Shown one piece after another: positions 9,967 through 17,813 of a DNA stretch of 64,000 nt; the first letter of the stretch is position 1; every line of letters begins with the position of its first letter. The position numbers were made by a program, and so were the translations under genes. The notes beneath the pieces are model-generated. The model was given only the letters and a program-made list of their open reading frames with translations, searched no databases and was not told where the DNA came from. The DNA comes from DASQDN01 sp963825845 (GTDB lineage Bacteria > Acidobacteriota > Terriglobia > Bryobacterales > Bryobacteraceae): contig CAWGVL010000020.1 of the NCBI GenBank assembly GCA_963825845.1, positions 1-64,000 of the forward strand, written 5' to 3'.

Positions 9967-11124
9967 ATGGGAAAATGGGCTTTGCCTGAAGAATCGAAGC
10001 ATTTCCGTCCTGTCCCGTTGCTCGATCTGCGCCCGCAGTTCTCGGCAATCGAGCCAGAAGTTCTATCCGCCATCCAGCGGGTAGTCGTGTCTCAGAAGTT
10101 CATCCTGGGCGAAGAAGTCGAGGTGTTCGAAAGGGAGATGGCGGAATACTGTAAATCCAACTACGCGGTTGGGTGCGCTTCCGGCTCCGATGCCCTTCTG
10201 TTGGCATTGATGGCTCTGGACATCGGTCCCGGTGATCGCGTTCTAACGACGCCGTACACCTTCTTCGCTACCGCAGCCGCAATTTCGAGACTGGGAGCCG
10301 TCCCGGTTTTTGTCGATATCGAGCCGGATCACTTCAACCTGGATCCGGAACAGGCGGCGCAAGTGATTCGATCCGGCAATATCAAAGCGGTAATACCCGT
10401 TCACCTCTTCGGCGGCTGTGCCGATCTGGACCCAATCATTGCTGCGGCTGGCGAGCAAGGAATCCCTGTTATCGAGGACGCGGCGCAATCGATCGGTTCT
10501 GAATACAAGGGACGGCGCGCGGGCAGCATTGGCGATATCGGGTGCTTCAGCTTCTTCCCCTCGAAGAACCTGGGGGCATTCGGAGACGCGGGGCTCTGTA
10601 CGTCAAACGATGCGGCTCTGACCGAACGACTGCGGTCTCTGCGTGTGCATGGCAGCCGCGTAAAGTACTATCACGAGTCTGTTGGGATCAACTCGCGGCT
10701 CGATGCTCTGCAGGCGGCTGTCCTACGTGTCAAGCTACGCCACCTCGATGGATGGAGCGCGGCACGGCAGCGGAATGCGGAGTCATACCGGAAATTGCTG
10801 GAAGCGGCTGGCGCTCCCGTCGTCGTTCCTCGACCGGCTCCATATCAGACTCGCCACATCTACAACCAGTTTGTGATTCGATGCGAGCGCCGCGACGAGT
10901 TGCGCGGGTATCTACAGCGGAACGGAGTGGGCACGGAAATCTATTACCCACTGCCTCTGCACCTGCAGCCTTGCTTTGCGTATCTTGGCTACAAAGAGGG
11001 AGATTTCCCCGTAAGTGAGGGCGTTTCTAAAACATCACTCGCATTACCCGTATATCCCGAGTTGCAGCGAGACGACCTCGAGTATGTAGCCGGTCAGATC
11101 TCTGAGTTTTTTGCGGGCGCCTAA
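9967..11124 (+). CDS. DegT/DnrJ/EryC1/StrS-family sugar aminotransferase
   Basis: A 385-residue PLP enzyme that transfers an amino group to a keto-sugar nucleotide. The PLP lysine lies in GCFSFFPSKNLGAFGDAG and the cofactor region IEDAAQSIGSEYKGRRAGS is present. The ATG at 9967 has GAGGT 4 bases upstream; an earlier in-frame start at 9880 would overlap the divergent repeat gene. It resembles WbpE-type enzymes that make 3-amino sugars. With the WbpA/WecC-like dehydrogenase, the MocA-type oxidoreductase and WecB elsewhere in the window, a diamino-uronic acid precursor such as UDP-GlcNAc3NAcA is possible, but the substrate cannot be read from sequence. Its stop overlaps the convergent rep gene by 3 bases. 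Confidence 0.9.
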   Translation: MGKWALPEESKHFRPVPLLDLRPQFSAIEPEVLSAIQRVVVSQKFILGEEVEVFEREMAEYCKSNYAVGCASGSDALLLALMALDIGPGDRVLTTPYTFFATAAAISRLGAVPVFVDIEPDHFNLDPEQAAQVIRSGNIKAVIPVHLFGGCADLDPIIAAAGEQGIPVIEDAAQSIGSEYKGRRAGSIGDIGCFSFFPSKNLGAFGDAGLCTSNDAALTERLRSLRVHGSRVKYYHESVGINSRLDALQAAVLRVKLRHLDGWSAARQRNAESYRKLLEAAGAPVVVPRPAPYQTRHIYNQFVIRCERRDELRGYLQRNGVGTEIYYPLPLHLQPCFAYLGYKEGDFPVSEGVSKTSLALPVYPELQRDDLEYVAGQISEFFAGA

Positions 11125-12722
11125 TTCGCAATGGCCTGCAGCGGGGCGTCCGGGCCAAACGGTAATACGGCCTGCTGTGCGCGGCGGCGGATATACCACT
11201 TCTCAAAAGGCGGCACTTCCCTGCGAGCAATATCGTGGCAGATAAGGTTGTCGATCTCCTGCTCGCGCGCCTTTACGTCCAGCTTGTCGTACCGACCCTG
11301 CTGTCGAAAAAGTTCTATCTTCTCCTTCCGGAGATTCACACGTGTACCGTCTGGTAGTTCTTCGAACAATAATCTCGCCGTCTCATCACGGTATTGCTCG
11401 TATTCCATAACGAGCGCACGCTGCTCGGCCACTTCCTGCTGAGCGAAGATAGCCTGCTCTTGTTGACGGAAGGCCTTTCGAGCGCTGTCGATAACCTCGC
11501 TCCCGAGCAAAGAGTCCGGGTCTTTCATCAGCTTTACGAGCAATCCCGCCGGATTTTTCATTCGCTGACCGGCGGTTTTTTTCTGCCGGCACGTATCGAG
11601 CGCGATCTCACAAATATCGAGCGCTCGTAAGCCATCGGCCGTCATAACACCGGCGTCAAGAGCATTGCGGATCAAGCTCAATCCGACATGAATGACAACG
11701 CCGTTGTCTACAAGCGCTTCAAGCAAGCGGGCCGCTCGCTCGAGTTGGTAGAACTCGGCTTTCGTTTTGGCCGCTTCACAGTAGCGCTGAGCAAGCTTCT
11801 CCGGAACCGCCGCCTTCTCCAGACGTTTCATGCAATACACCTGATTCAGCTCACGCGTATCATCCGGATCAGGTGAGAGAAGCATTTTACGCTCAGGCAC
11901 ATAGTTACGATGTCTACGTAGTGCTATCTCCCAACGTTCGGCTTCGACAATGTGGTACGAACCAAGCACTTCTATGCGAATTAGTTGATCAAACGCGGGC
12001 TCGAGCGTTTGCATTAAACGGGAAAGATACTTCGGCGGATTGATGATGCCGAGATGCTCCGTCGCAAGCTTCCGCGCATCCATCAGGATCATGTCCGTTT
12101 TTTCGAACGCCACTGCGAGAAAGCGATACAGGTGCTTCCCCGTAATCCCGTCCAGTTCCATGTAGCGTCCGGCATCGAGGACTCGAAAGAATCCGCTGTT
12201 CATTGACTGAATGAGCTTGTCCGTCCACGTGACCGACCCTACGCATCGGCCTGTATCGCGGTCAAGCGTGAAACTCGCTTCCTGAAACACGTTCAGCCAT
12301 TTGACATCTTCATGCCGGTCCGTTGCGGCCAGTCCCCGGAATCGCAGCGGAATGAAGCGATCCATGGCAATTTTCAGCCGTTGATAGAACTTGCCGTGAA
12401 CGCTTTGGATGCCCAGGATCTTTGCGATCTCACGCCCGGTGAAAGTTACGGTCTTCGCAAAGTTGTTTTGGAATGTCAGGACGCCGAGAGCGACAAAAAT
12501 GTCCAGGTCCTGCTCTGTCGGTAAGCCGAGTTCTGCATTGCCTTGTACTTGCCAGGAAACCAGAAGTTCCGTGCCGTCCGGCAGTACTTTGGTCCCCTCA
12601 ATCTGGAGCTTGCCTATTCGCTTACCAACTCGCCGCTCGAGCACGGCAAACGGAATGGCCGCCAAGTTTTCTTCCTCGACTGACAGGTGAAGAAGAGAGG
12701 GCTTCGGAACAAGTTTGGACAT
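11121..12722 (-). CDS. Plasmid-type replication initiator (RepA, RPA family)
   Basis: A 533-residue initiator. The region around residues 80-280 has the winged-helix pattern of the plasmid replication initiator protein A family, including TFTGREIAKILGI, HGKFYQRLKIAMDRF and GKHLYRFLAVAFEK. The C-terminal third is charged and helical, with an EQ-rich segment (about 425-450). Such proteins bind iterons to open the origin, and nine iteron-like sequences lie directly upstream, one of them (12785-12802) in the promoter-side leader, which suggests autoregulation. The gene faces away from wecB and converges on the aminotransferase gene. A Rep of this kind is not expected at a chromosomal oriC, so it marks a plasmid or secondary replicon, resident or integrated. 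Confidence 0.85.
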   Translation of the reverse strand: MSKLVPKPSLLHLSVEEENLAAIPFAVLERRVGKRIGKLQIEGTKVLPDGTELLVSWQVQGNAELGLPTEQDLDIFVALGVLTFQNNFAKTVTFTGREIAKILGIQSVHGKFYQRLKIAMDRFIPLRFRGLAATDRHEDVKWLNVFQEASFTLDRDTGRCVGSVTWTDKLIQSMNSGFFRVLDAGRYMELDGITGKHLYRFLAVAFEKTDMILMDARKLATEHLGIINPPKYLSRLMQTLEPAFDQLIRIEVLGSYHIVEAERWEIALRRHRNYVPERKMLLSPDPDDTRELNQVYCMKRLEKAAVPEKLAQRYCEAAKTKAEFYQLERAARLLEALVDNGVVIHVGLSLIRNALDAGVMTADGLRALDICEIALDTCRQKKTAGQRMKNPAGLLVKLMKDPDSLLGSEVIDSARKAFRQQEQAIFAQQEVAEQRALVMEYEQYRDETARLLFEELPDGTRVNLRKEKIELFRQQGRYDKLDVKAREQEIDNLICHDIARREVPPFEKWYIRRRAQQAVLPFGPDAPLQAIAN

Positions 12723-12784
12723 ACTCGAAGAACGTAATGCGCCTCTATTGTTTTTACACTGTTCCTCTTCACATCTCCTAGGAC

Positions 12785-12802
12785 TTTACGATCAAGCACA
12801 TA
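12785..12802 (-). repeat. Isolated iteron in the rep promoter region
   Basis: A complete copy of the iteron core on the minus strand (read on plus as TTTACGATCAAGCACATA), 63 bases upstream of the rep ATG. Its place between rep and the main array fits Rep autorepression. Confidence 0.7.
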
Positions 12803-12939
12803 CCAAGCGGCATGCCATATGTTTTATATCCATAACTCCAAAACCATAACCATTCCAAAGAGCGCCGGCCACTAAGCGTGGAAAGAGAGCAAGTAATTTG
12901 TTATCAGTGGGTTGAAGAAACCATATGCTCTCAAGAGGG

Positions 12940-13228
12940 ATGTGCTTGATCGTAAATCGTATGTGCTTGATCGTAAACTATTGAAAATACGTGCCCAAAA
13001 CTCATGTGCTTGACCGTAACAGGATTTCTCCAATAGAAACAGTCAGTTAGGTATTCCATGACCGGATGGTCCGGAGGTCTCTTACGATGAAGCACACGCT
13101 GAGGGTACCTTTTTTACGATGAAGCACACACGGTGGGTCTGTTTTTTACGATGAAGCACACAGAAGACCGCACAAATTTACGCTGAAGCACATGCCCAAA
13201 ACAGCACTCCCGTGGGTTTGATCGTAAG
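12940..13228. repeat. Iteron array in two opposed groups
   Basis: Three copies read on the plus strand (12940-12956, 12961-12977, 13003-13019), all with G at the variable base: TGTGCTTGATCGTAAA, the third with one change. Four copies read on the minus strand (13082-13098, 13111-13130, 13145-13162, 13176-13194), all with C there: TGTGCTTCATCGTAAA, the last with one change. A partial copy sits at 13218-13227 on plus. The two groups face each other across about 60 bp (13020-13081). Confidence 0.85.
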
Positions 13229-13252
13229 AGGGCGATATTCTGATCGTGATTG

Positions 13253-14374
13253 ATGAGGAGAGTTCTGTTTGTCTTTGGCACGAGGCCGGAAGCGATAAAA
13301 CTTTGCCCCGTTATCGCGGCATTACAGGAGCATGAGTCGGACTTTGAAACCCACGTTTGTGTGACGGCCCAACACAGGGACCTTTTGGATCAGGTACTCG
13401 ATGTCTTCGGAGTGATTCCGGATTATGATCTCGACGTCATGGAACCGGGCCAGTCGCTGTTTGACTCAACTGCGCGGATTATGACGGGATTGGCGGATGT
13501 TCTGCAGGACCCGTTTGACCTGGTTGTGGTTCAAGGTGATACGACAACCACTCTGTGCGGCGCTCTGGCAGGGTTCTACGCGAGGATTCCAGTGGCCCAC
13601 GTGGAAGCCGGTCTTCGTACGGGATACGTCCAAAATCCATTTCCCGAAGAGATGAACCGGCTGTTGACCACACGTCTCACTTCCCTGCACTTCCCGGCGA
13701 CAGCGTCGGCGGCCGAGAATTTACGACGCGAGGGAGTGCCCGTCTCTTCCATTTTCCTGACCGGCAATCCAGTGATCGACGCTGTTCAACGGACTGTAGG
13801 AGGTATTGCCACTGGCAAGTTGGAGGTTCCGGAATGGCCGTGGCTGGACCCGTCTAAGAAATTGATTCTCGTCACCGCTCACCGTCGAGAGAGCTTCGGC
13901 CCTCCCTTTGAAAGCATCTGCCGGGCTTTGGCGGCGATTGCGCGCCGTGCGGATGTTCAGGTCGTCTACCCCGTGCATCCGAATCCGAATGTCCGCACCA
14001 TCACGGATCGGCTGCTTCGGGAACAGACCAACGTCGTTCTGCTGGATCCCGTCAGCTATGTTCCCTTTATCGATTTGATGAGCCGCGCTTACCTGATGCT
14101 GACCGATTCTGGAGGCATCCAGGAAGAGGGGCCTTCTTTGGGAAAGCCGGTTCTCGTGATGAGAGAGACAACGGAACGCCCGGAAGCTGTCGAAGCGGGA
14201 GTAGCGCGTCTGATCGGTACCGATGAAGCCAATATCGTTCGCGAAGCCGGCCGCCTGCTAGACGATCCTGTGGAATATGAAAACATGGCGCGCCGGGTGA
14301 ATCCGTACGGGGATGGTCGTTCCAGCGGACGGATTGTAGCCGCTATGCGTACGTGGCTTGATACGTACTCATAA
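13253..14374 (+). CDS. wecB: UDP-N-acetylglucosamine 2-epimerase (non-hydrolysing)
   Basis: A 373-residue epimerase that interconverts UDP-GlcNAc and UDP-ManNAc. It begins with the usual FGTRPEAIKLCPVI. Other family motifs are QGDTTTTLCGALAGFY, VEAGLRTG, PFPEEMNR, TAHRRESFG, HPNPNV and LTDSGGIQEEGPSLGKPVLVMR. The ATG at 13253 directly follows an in-frame TTG; homologues start at this methionine. A TATTCT at 13236-13241 could be the -10. The gene is placed between the plasmid-type origin and the partition locus, so it looks like cargo inserted in a backbone, or backbone grown around it. If the substrate were a 3-acetamido uronate, it would be a WbpI-type epimerase; sequence alone does not separate these well. 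Confidence 0.92.
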   Translation: MRRVLFVFGTRPEAIKLCPVIAALQEHESDFETHVCVTAQHRDLLDQVLDVFGVIPDYDLDVMEPGQSLFDSTARIMTGLADVLQDPFDLVVVQGDTTTTLCGALAGFYARIPVAHVEAGLRTGYVQNPFPEEMNRLLTTRLTSLHFPATASAAENLRREGVPVSSIFLTGNPVIDAVQRTVGGIATGKLEVPEWPWLDPSKKLILVTAHRRESFGPPFESICRALAAIARRADVQVVYPVHPNPNVRTITDRLLREQTNVVLLDPVSYVPFIDLMSRAYLMLTDSGGIQEEGPSLGKPVLVMRETTERPEAVEAGVARLIGTDEANIVREAGRLLDDPVEYENMARRVNPYGDGRSSGRIVAAMRTWLDTYS

Positions 14375-14425
14375 AGGTGAGTATATAACTATCCGACTAC
14401 TCACGTATTCAGCTACTCACTGCCC
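14360..14425. repeat. Octad-phased ACTC boxes downstream of wecB (possible centromere site)
   Basis: ACTC occurs at 14367, 14399 and 14415, all in one 8-bp register, with near matches ATCC (14391) and ATTC (14407) in the same register. The segment spans the end of wecB and the gap to the convergent sugar transferase. It repeats the pattern seen around parA. Confidence 0.55.
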
Positions 14426-15811
14426 ACTTTGTTCGACCAGCATCGCTTTCAACGTGTGGAAAATGATGTACATGTCGAGTGACAAAGTCAAATTCTTGAT
14501 GTAGTAAAGATCGTATTCGAGCTTCACGATGGCATCATCGATGGTCTCGCCATACTTGTAGTTGATCTGCGCCCAACCTGTAATGCCGGGCTTCACGCTG
14601 TGGCGTTGACGATAGAACGGGATGATCTCGGACAATGTTTGTACGAACTCGGGCCGCTCTGGCCGGGGGCCGACAATCGACATCTCACCCCGCAGCACGT
14701 TCAATATCTGCGGCAGTTCGTCAAGGCGCAGGATACGCAAGTACTTCCCTATCGGAGTCACCCGAGGATCGTTTTTTACCGCCCAGACAGCGCCTGTCTT
14801 CGCCTCGGCGTCGACACGCATGGACCGGAATTTATAGATAGTAAAAGTCTTGCCATTCAGGCCAACCCGTGTTTGACGGAACAGGACAGGACCTTTGGAA
14901 GTGATCCGGACCGCCAGCGCCACCAGAAGCATAATGGGCGCAGCGATCACAAGACCGATCGCTGCGATGACAAACGAATACATGGACTGCAGTTGCAGAC
15001 TCCTCGGTCTTGGACCGAGATCTGAGGAAAAGATGAGGTATGAAGGCCGCAGGGCCTTGGTCGTTACGCGTCCGAACGCCGCTTCATACGTTCGGGCTGC
15101 TTCTTCGATGTAGAGGCCACCAAAGCGCAAGTCCAACAACTCATACATCGGCAGCGACTGTCTACGCTCGGACAGTCCTACCACGATGCGATCGGGTTTG
15201 CGGCTCTCGACGATTGGTCGGAGATCCTGGTACCCCCCGAGCACGGGTAAGCCGGCGGCGAGTTTGTGACCGATTTCGTAAGAGCTATCCAGGTATCCGA
15301 GTCCGCACATACCCAGCTCCGGCCGGTCCGATAACCGCTGGGCGATCTCCTGCACGACTGTATTCGATCCCAGAAACAGAATGCGTTGCGGCGCTAGAGC
15401 TCGAAAGAAAATTGTATTGAACATCAAGCGCCAGGCTGGTAGGGCGAAGAGCAGGACGGTAGAACCCGCCAGGATGGTCCATCGCGGCATCAGCAGCGTG
15501 GGAGCCGCATAGGCCATTAACGCCTGGCTAAAAAAAACGATGGCAATCGTCCGAATCGTCTTTTCAATCAGTAGAACCTTGGATCGTATGCGCCCGTTTG
15601 AATACAAATCCTGAAAGTAGAGCGATAGGACGACGGCGAGCACTACGAGGGAAAGTCTCAGAATGCCGTCTTCGTACAGAAGAAAAATCTCCGGTTCGTA
15701 CGGGAGGAGCACGTAGAGAGTTACGAAATAGGCGGCAAATACCAGGCCGATCTCCGTCAGCAACAGGACGAGGGTGCTTGTTGGGACGAAGACACGGAAC
15801 AGGCGGATCAT
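14417..15811 (-). CDS. Polyprenyl glycosylphosphotransferase (initiating sugar-phosphate transferase)
   Basis: A 464-residue membrane enzyme that loads the first sugar phosphate on undecaprenyl phosphate to begin polysaccharide synthesis. Four to five membrane helices lie in residues 10-130, then a Rossmann-like CoA-binding domain (RILFLGSNTVVQEI, about 140-235), one helix (about 276-302) and the bacterial sugar-transferase core. Core motifs are KGPVLFRQTRVG, YKFRSMRVDAE, LRILRLDELPQILNVLRG, SIVGPRPERP and KPGITGWAQINYKYG. Resemblance is to the EpsB_2/TIGR03013 style of PEP-CTERM-associated transferases. It converges with wecB, with 42 bases between the stops, and the ACTC boxes fill that gap. 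Confidence 0.92.
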   Translation of the reverse strand: MIRLFRVFVPTSTLVLLLTEIGLVFAAYFVTLYVLLPYEPEIFLLYEDGILRLSLVVLAVVLSLYFQDLYSNGRIRSKVLLIEKTIRTIAIVFFSQALMAYAAPTLLMPRWTILAGSTVLLFALPAWRLMFNTIFFRALAPQRILFLGSNTVVQEIAQRLSDRPELGMCGLGYLDSSYEIGHKLAAGLPVLGGYQDLRPIVESRKPDRIVVGLSERRQSLPMYELLDLRFGGLYIEEAARTYEAAFGRVTTKALRPSYLIFSSDLGPRPRSLQLQSMYSFVIAAIGLVIAAPIMLLVALAVRITSKGPVLFRQTRVGLNGKTFTIYKFRSMRVDAEAKTGAVWAVKNDPRVTPIGKYLRILRLDELPQILNVLRGEMSIVGPRPERPEFVQTLSEIIPFYRQRHSVKPGITGWAQINYKYGETIDDAIVKLEYDLYYIKNLTLSLDMYIIFHTLKAMLVEQSGQ

Positions 15812-15879
15812 TGAGAAAGTACGGAGGCCAAAGAGGCAAGTCTATCATTGGGACCGATACGAAACCCCCTTTAGGCGGT

Positions 15880-15970
15880 TCTAAGTAATAATAATCGCGA
15901 GTAGCCGAGTACCTGAGTAGATAAACCGACGAGTAGCAGGATGCGTGCGTACGCGAGTACACTGATACTC
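15880..15970. repeat. Octad-phased GAGT boxes upstream of parA (parH-like centromere)
   Basis: GAGT occurs at 15899, 15907, 15915, 15931 and 15955: spacings 8, 8, 16 and 24. Degenerate copies fill the other slots of the register (AAGT 15883, GGAT 15939, GCGT 15947, TGAT 15963). GAGT is the complement of ACTC, the tetramer bound by the ribbon-helix-helix protein ParG of plasmid TP228, where boxes are also 8 bp apart. The array ends at the parA start, so it may be both centromere and operator. Confidence 0.75.
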
Positions 15971-16609
15971 ATGGTAGTCACCGTTGCGAGCTTCAAAGGC
16001 GGAGTTGGCAAATCGACCACTGCGATCCACTTGGCTGCTTACCTGCAAGCGCTCGCACCGGCACTTCTAGTGGACGGAGATCCCAACCGGTCGGTGAGCG
16101 AATGGGCGAGGGCAGGAAAACTTCCGTTCAAGGTCGTCGATGAACGCCAGGCGGCGCTCCATGCCAAAGAATTCGAGCACATCGTTATTGACACAAAGGC
16201 GAGACCTGACGAAGAAGATCTTCGTGCACTCGCGCTTGGCTGCCACCTTCTGGTGATACCTTGCACTCCCGATCCGTTAAGTTTGCGTGCTTTGGGTTTG
16301 ACCGTAACAGCCCTGAAGAGTATCGGAGCAGACCGGTATCGCGTTTTACTCACCGTGGTGCCGCCGCGTCCGAGCCGCGATGGCGACGATGCGAAGGAAA
16401 TGATTGAACAGATGGGCTTGCCGTTGTTTGCCGCCTCGATTCCACGCCTCGTTGCGTTTCAACGCGCAGTTCTGGAGGGGACAACGGTTGCGGGGTTGAA
16501 GGATCCGAGAGGTCTGCAAGCTTGGGACGAATACCGGCGGGTAGGCGAGGAGGCAGTTTCCTTAGCTACACGGAGGTCCGCATACGCGACAACTCAGACA
16601 CCCGGATAG
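15971..16609 (+). CDS. parA: ParA-type partition ATPase (type Ib, ParF-like)
   Basis: A 212-residue deviant Walker ATPase that positions plasmid copies. Walker A is FKGGVGKSTT near residue 8-17, the VDGDPNRSVSEW motif is at about 37, and Walker B-like IVIDTKA follows at about 65. It lacks the N-terminal helix-turn-helix domain of type Ia ParA, and its length matches ParF (about 206). The ATG at 15971 places the Walker motif where the family has it; an in-frame ATG at 15941 would translate part of the GAGT box array. A small ribbon-helix-helix gene follows after 67 bases that carry more boxes. MinD-like or other ParA roles are less likely given that neighbour. Confidence 0.9.
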   Translation: MVVTVASFKGGVGKSTTAIHLAAYLQALAPALLVDGDPNRSVSEWARAGKLPFKVVDERQAALHAKEFEHIVIDTKARPDEEDLRALALGCHLLVIPCTPDPLSLRALGLTVTALKSIGADRYRVLLTVVPPRPSRDGDDAKEMIEQMGLPLFAASIPRLVAFQRAVLEGTTVAGLKDPRGLQAWDEYRRVGEEAVSLATRRSAYATTQTPG

Positions 16610-16670
16610 CTGAGTAGTTCGGGTTACCGGGTGTGCACATACGCAACAACCCGGATAGTCGTATACTCAA
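16575..16670. repeat. Two further phased box arrays between parA and its partner gene
   Basis: One register holds GTCC (16575), ACGC (16583), ACTC (16591), ACCC (16599) and AGCT (16607). A second holds GTGC (16632), ACGC (16640), ACCC (16648), AGTC (16656) and ACTC (16664). The two blocks share the order ACGC-ACCC and the words CATACGC, ACAAC and CCGGATAG, so they are diverged duplicates. The last ACTC overlaps a TATACT (16661-16666) that could be the -10 of the downstream gene, which fits autorepression. Confidence 0.65.
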
Positions 16671-16676
16671 GTAGAA

Positions 16677-16925
16677 ATGGCGAAGAATAAGTTTGCAGAC
16701 CTGCTCGGCGAGGTGGGCGTGGGGAGCGCGCAATCTGAAGCCGGCGGTCTCGCGGCACCCAGGGTAGGGAAGCGCAGCGACCCGGCATACCGGCAGATCT
16801 CAACGTATGTTCGCTCGGACCTTTATCGGCTGGTCAAGCGTGAACTGCTGATGGAAGACCGCGATTTCAGCGACCTGGTCGACGAGCTGCTCGGTGAGTG
16901 GGTGAGTCGACGCCAAGTTAAGTAA
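16677..16925 (+). CDS. Small ribbon-helix-helix centromere-binding protein (ParG-like)
   Basis: An 82-residue protein. Residues 1-35 look flexible and polar, as in the mobile N-tail of ParG, and the segment from about 40 to 78 (ISTYVRSDLYRLVKRELL, then DFSDLVDELLGEWV) reads as one beta strand and two helices: a ribbon-helix-helix fold. Position right after a ParF-like ATPase and among phased tetramer boxes makes it the likely adaptor that binds the boxes and stimulates ParA. ParG is 76 residues. Sequence similarity to ParG itself is not obvious, so the family call rests on fold pattern and context. It overlaps the convergent hypothetical gene by 8 bases. Confidence 0.75.
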   Translation: MAKNKFADLLGEVGVGSAQSEAGGLAAPRVGKRSDPAYRQISTYVRSDLYRLVKRELLMEDRDFSDLVDELLGEWVSRRQVK

Positions 16926-17424
16926 TACTGACCAACGTGTCGAACGCCTCGCGATTGGAGCCGATTGCCATGGCAAGGGCAACCAACTTCTCCAGGGCTT
17001 CATTGGGAGTCGCAAAACGTACTACGATGGCGCCCGGCCCGAGTTCGATCCCGTCCGGCAATCCTTCAAAATCGCTACGGGCAAGACGCCGGACGACGGA
17101 CTCCGAGACTTCCACAAGTACAGGTGGGTCGCCCAGGGTCGCCCACATCCGTTTTCGCCTGCGCGCATCGTAGTGGGCTGCCTCGCCGTCGCTCGCCTCT
17201 TTAAGATAGGCTATGACATCAGTGGCCAGCGCGACCCGACTAGTTCCAACTACCCGAGTAGGTATACACGCGAGTAGTTGTTGTGCTCTGCGGCGACCCA
17301 CTTGAAGCACGGACTCGAGTCTCGCGCGATCTACCCACGGATCATCGGCGGCTTCCAGGTGCCGAATCGCTTCAGGTAACCGGTGGAGCCACAAAGGTTT
17401 ATCCGGCATCGGAACCTCCGCCAT
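16918..17424 (-). CDS. Hypothetical protein in the partition region
   Basis: I do not recognise this 168-residue protein. Residues about 25-70 (RARLESVLQVGRRRAQQLL, then RVALATDVIAYL) have the pattern of a helix-turn-helix DNA-binding segment. Residues about 118-150 are beta-rich (ELGPGAIVVRFATPNEALEKL). It has no signal peptide or membrane segment. Two GAGT boxes 16 bp apart (17256, 17272) lie inside it. Its position between the partition genes and the recombinase suggests a backbone function such as regulation or replicon maintenance, but that is inference. Confidence 0.65.
   Translation of the reverse strand: MAEVPMPDKPLWLHRLPEAIRHLEAADDPWVDRARLESVLQVGRRRAQQLLACIPTRVVGTSRVALATDVIAYLKEASDGEAAHYDARRRKRMWATLGDPPVLVEVSESVVRRLARSDFEGLPDGIELGPGAIVVRFATPNEALEKLVALAMAIGSNREAFDTLVSIT
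17248..17280. repeat. Two GAGT boxes in 8-bp register inside the hypothetical gene
   Basis: GAGT at 17256 and 17272 are exactly two octads apart, flanked by the words CCGAGTAGG and GCGAGTAGTTG. This may be a minor centromere site or chance; support is much weaker than for the arrays around parA. Confidence 0.3.
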
Positions 17425-17450
17425 AGGATAACACCAGATAAATGCGATTA

Positions 17451-17464
17451 TGCGCGAGCGCGCA
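17451..17464. other. Perfect 14-bp palindrome upstream of the recombinase pair
   Basis: TGCGCGAGCGCGCA lies in the 110-bp gap before the two-gene unit that ends in a tyrosine recombinase. It could be an operator or part of a resolution site, but I cannot show two 11-bp recombinase arms. Confidence 0.25.
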
Positions 17465-17520
17465 AGATGATGGCGTAGATAAAATCTGATAACTGGAGAT
17501 TCTCAGGTGCCAGCGGCTGG

Positions 17521-17526
17521 TATACT
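17521..17526 (+). promoter_or_regulatory. -10 element (TATACT) 8 nt before the start codon
   Basis: The hexamer is so close to the ATG at 17535 that transcription would begin at or next to the A of the start codon, giving a leaderless mRNA for the small protein and the recombinase. No clear -35 is visible. Confidence 0.45.
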
Positions 17527-17534
17527 CTGGTTCC

Positions 17535-17813
17535 ATGCGAAATGACCAGCCTCCTCCTACCATCCGCTTTGGGGATGACGCAGTGCTGGCGCTTCCCGAC
17601 GAGGTCACCGATTGTGAGGGTGCGCTGGTCAAAGGCGATCGTGATCCTCACGGACACAGCCAAGTCCTGTGCAGTTTTTATCCGGGCGAAATCGTCCGCG
17701 CCCCGCTGGCACGCAGCCTCCACGTGAGCGCGGTGCTGGTGCTGTCGCCGGCTGATGCTCGGGCGCTTGCCCGCGAACTCGAGCGTTCGGCGGAAGAAGC
17801 GGAGGAACAATGA
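17535..17813 (+). CDS. Small hypothetical protein coupled to the recombinase
   Basis: I do not recognise this 92-residue protein. It has a beta-rich first two thirds (VLALPDEV, HGHSQVLCSFYPGEIV) and an acidic helical tail (ADARALARELERSAEEAEEQ). No membrane segment or signal is present. Its stop overlaps the recombinase start in an ATGA, so the two are probably translated together. A role as accessory or regulator of recombination is possible from this coupling only. Confidence 0.65.
   Translation: MRNDQPPPTIRFGDDAVLALPDEVTDCEGALVKGDRDPHGHSQVLCSFYPGEIVRAPLARSLHVSAVLVLSPADARALARELERSAEEAEEQ

Larger units (their letters stand above)
12723..13252. other. Putative plasmid origin of replication (oriV) with iterons
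   Basis: The 530 bases between rep and wecB contain no gene but at least nine copies or part-copies of a 16-bp element with core TGTGCTTSATCGTAAA. An A/T-richer stretch at about 12820-12910 could be the unwinding region. I found no convincing match to a consensus DnaA box. Position next to rep and repeat type make this the likely origin. Confidence 0.75.

Noticed and set aside
12940..13228. Short regular repeats considered as a CRISPR array
   Set aside because: Units are 16-17 bp, in both orientations, unevenly spaced and next to a Rep gene; these are iterons.
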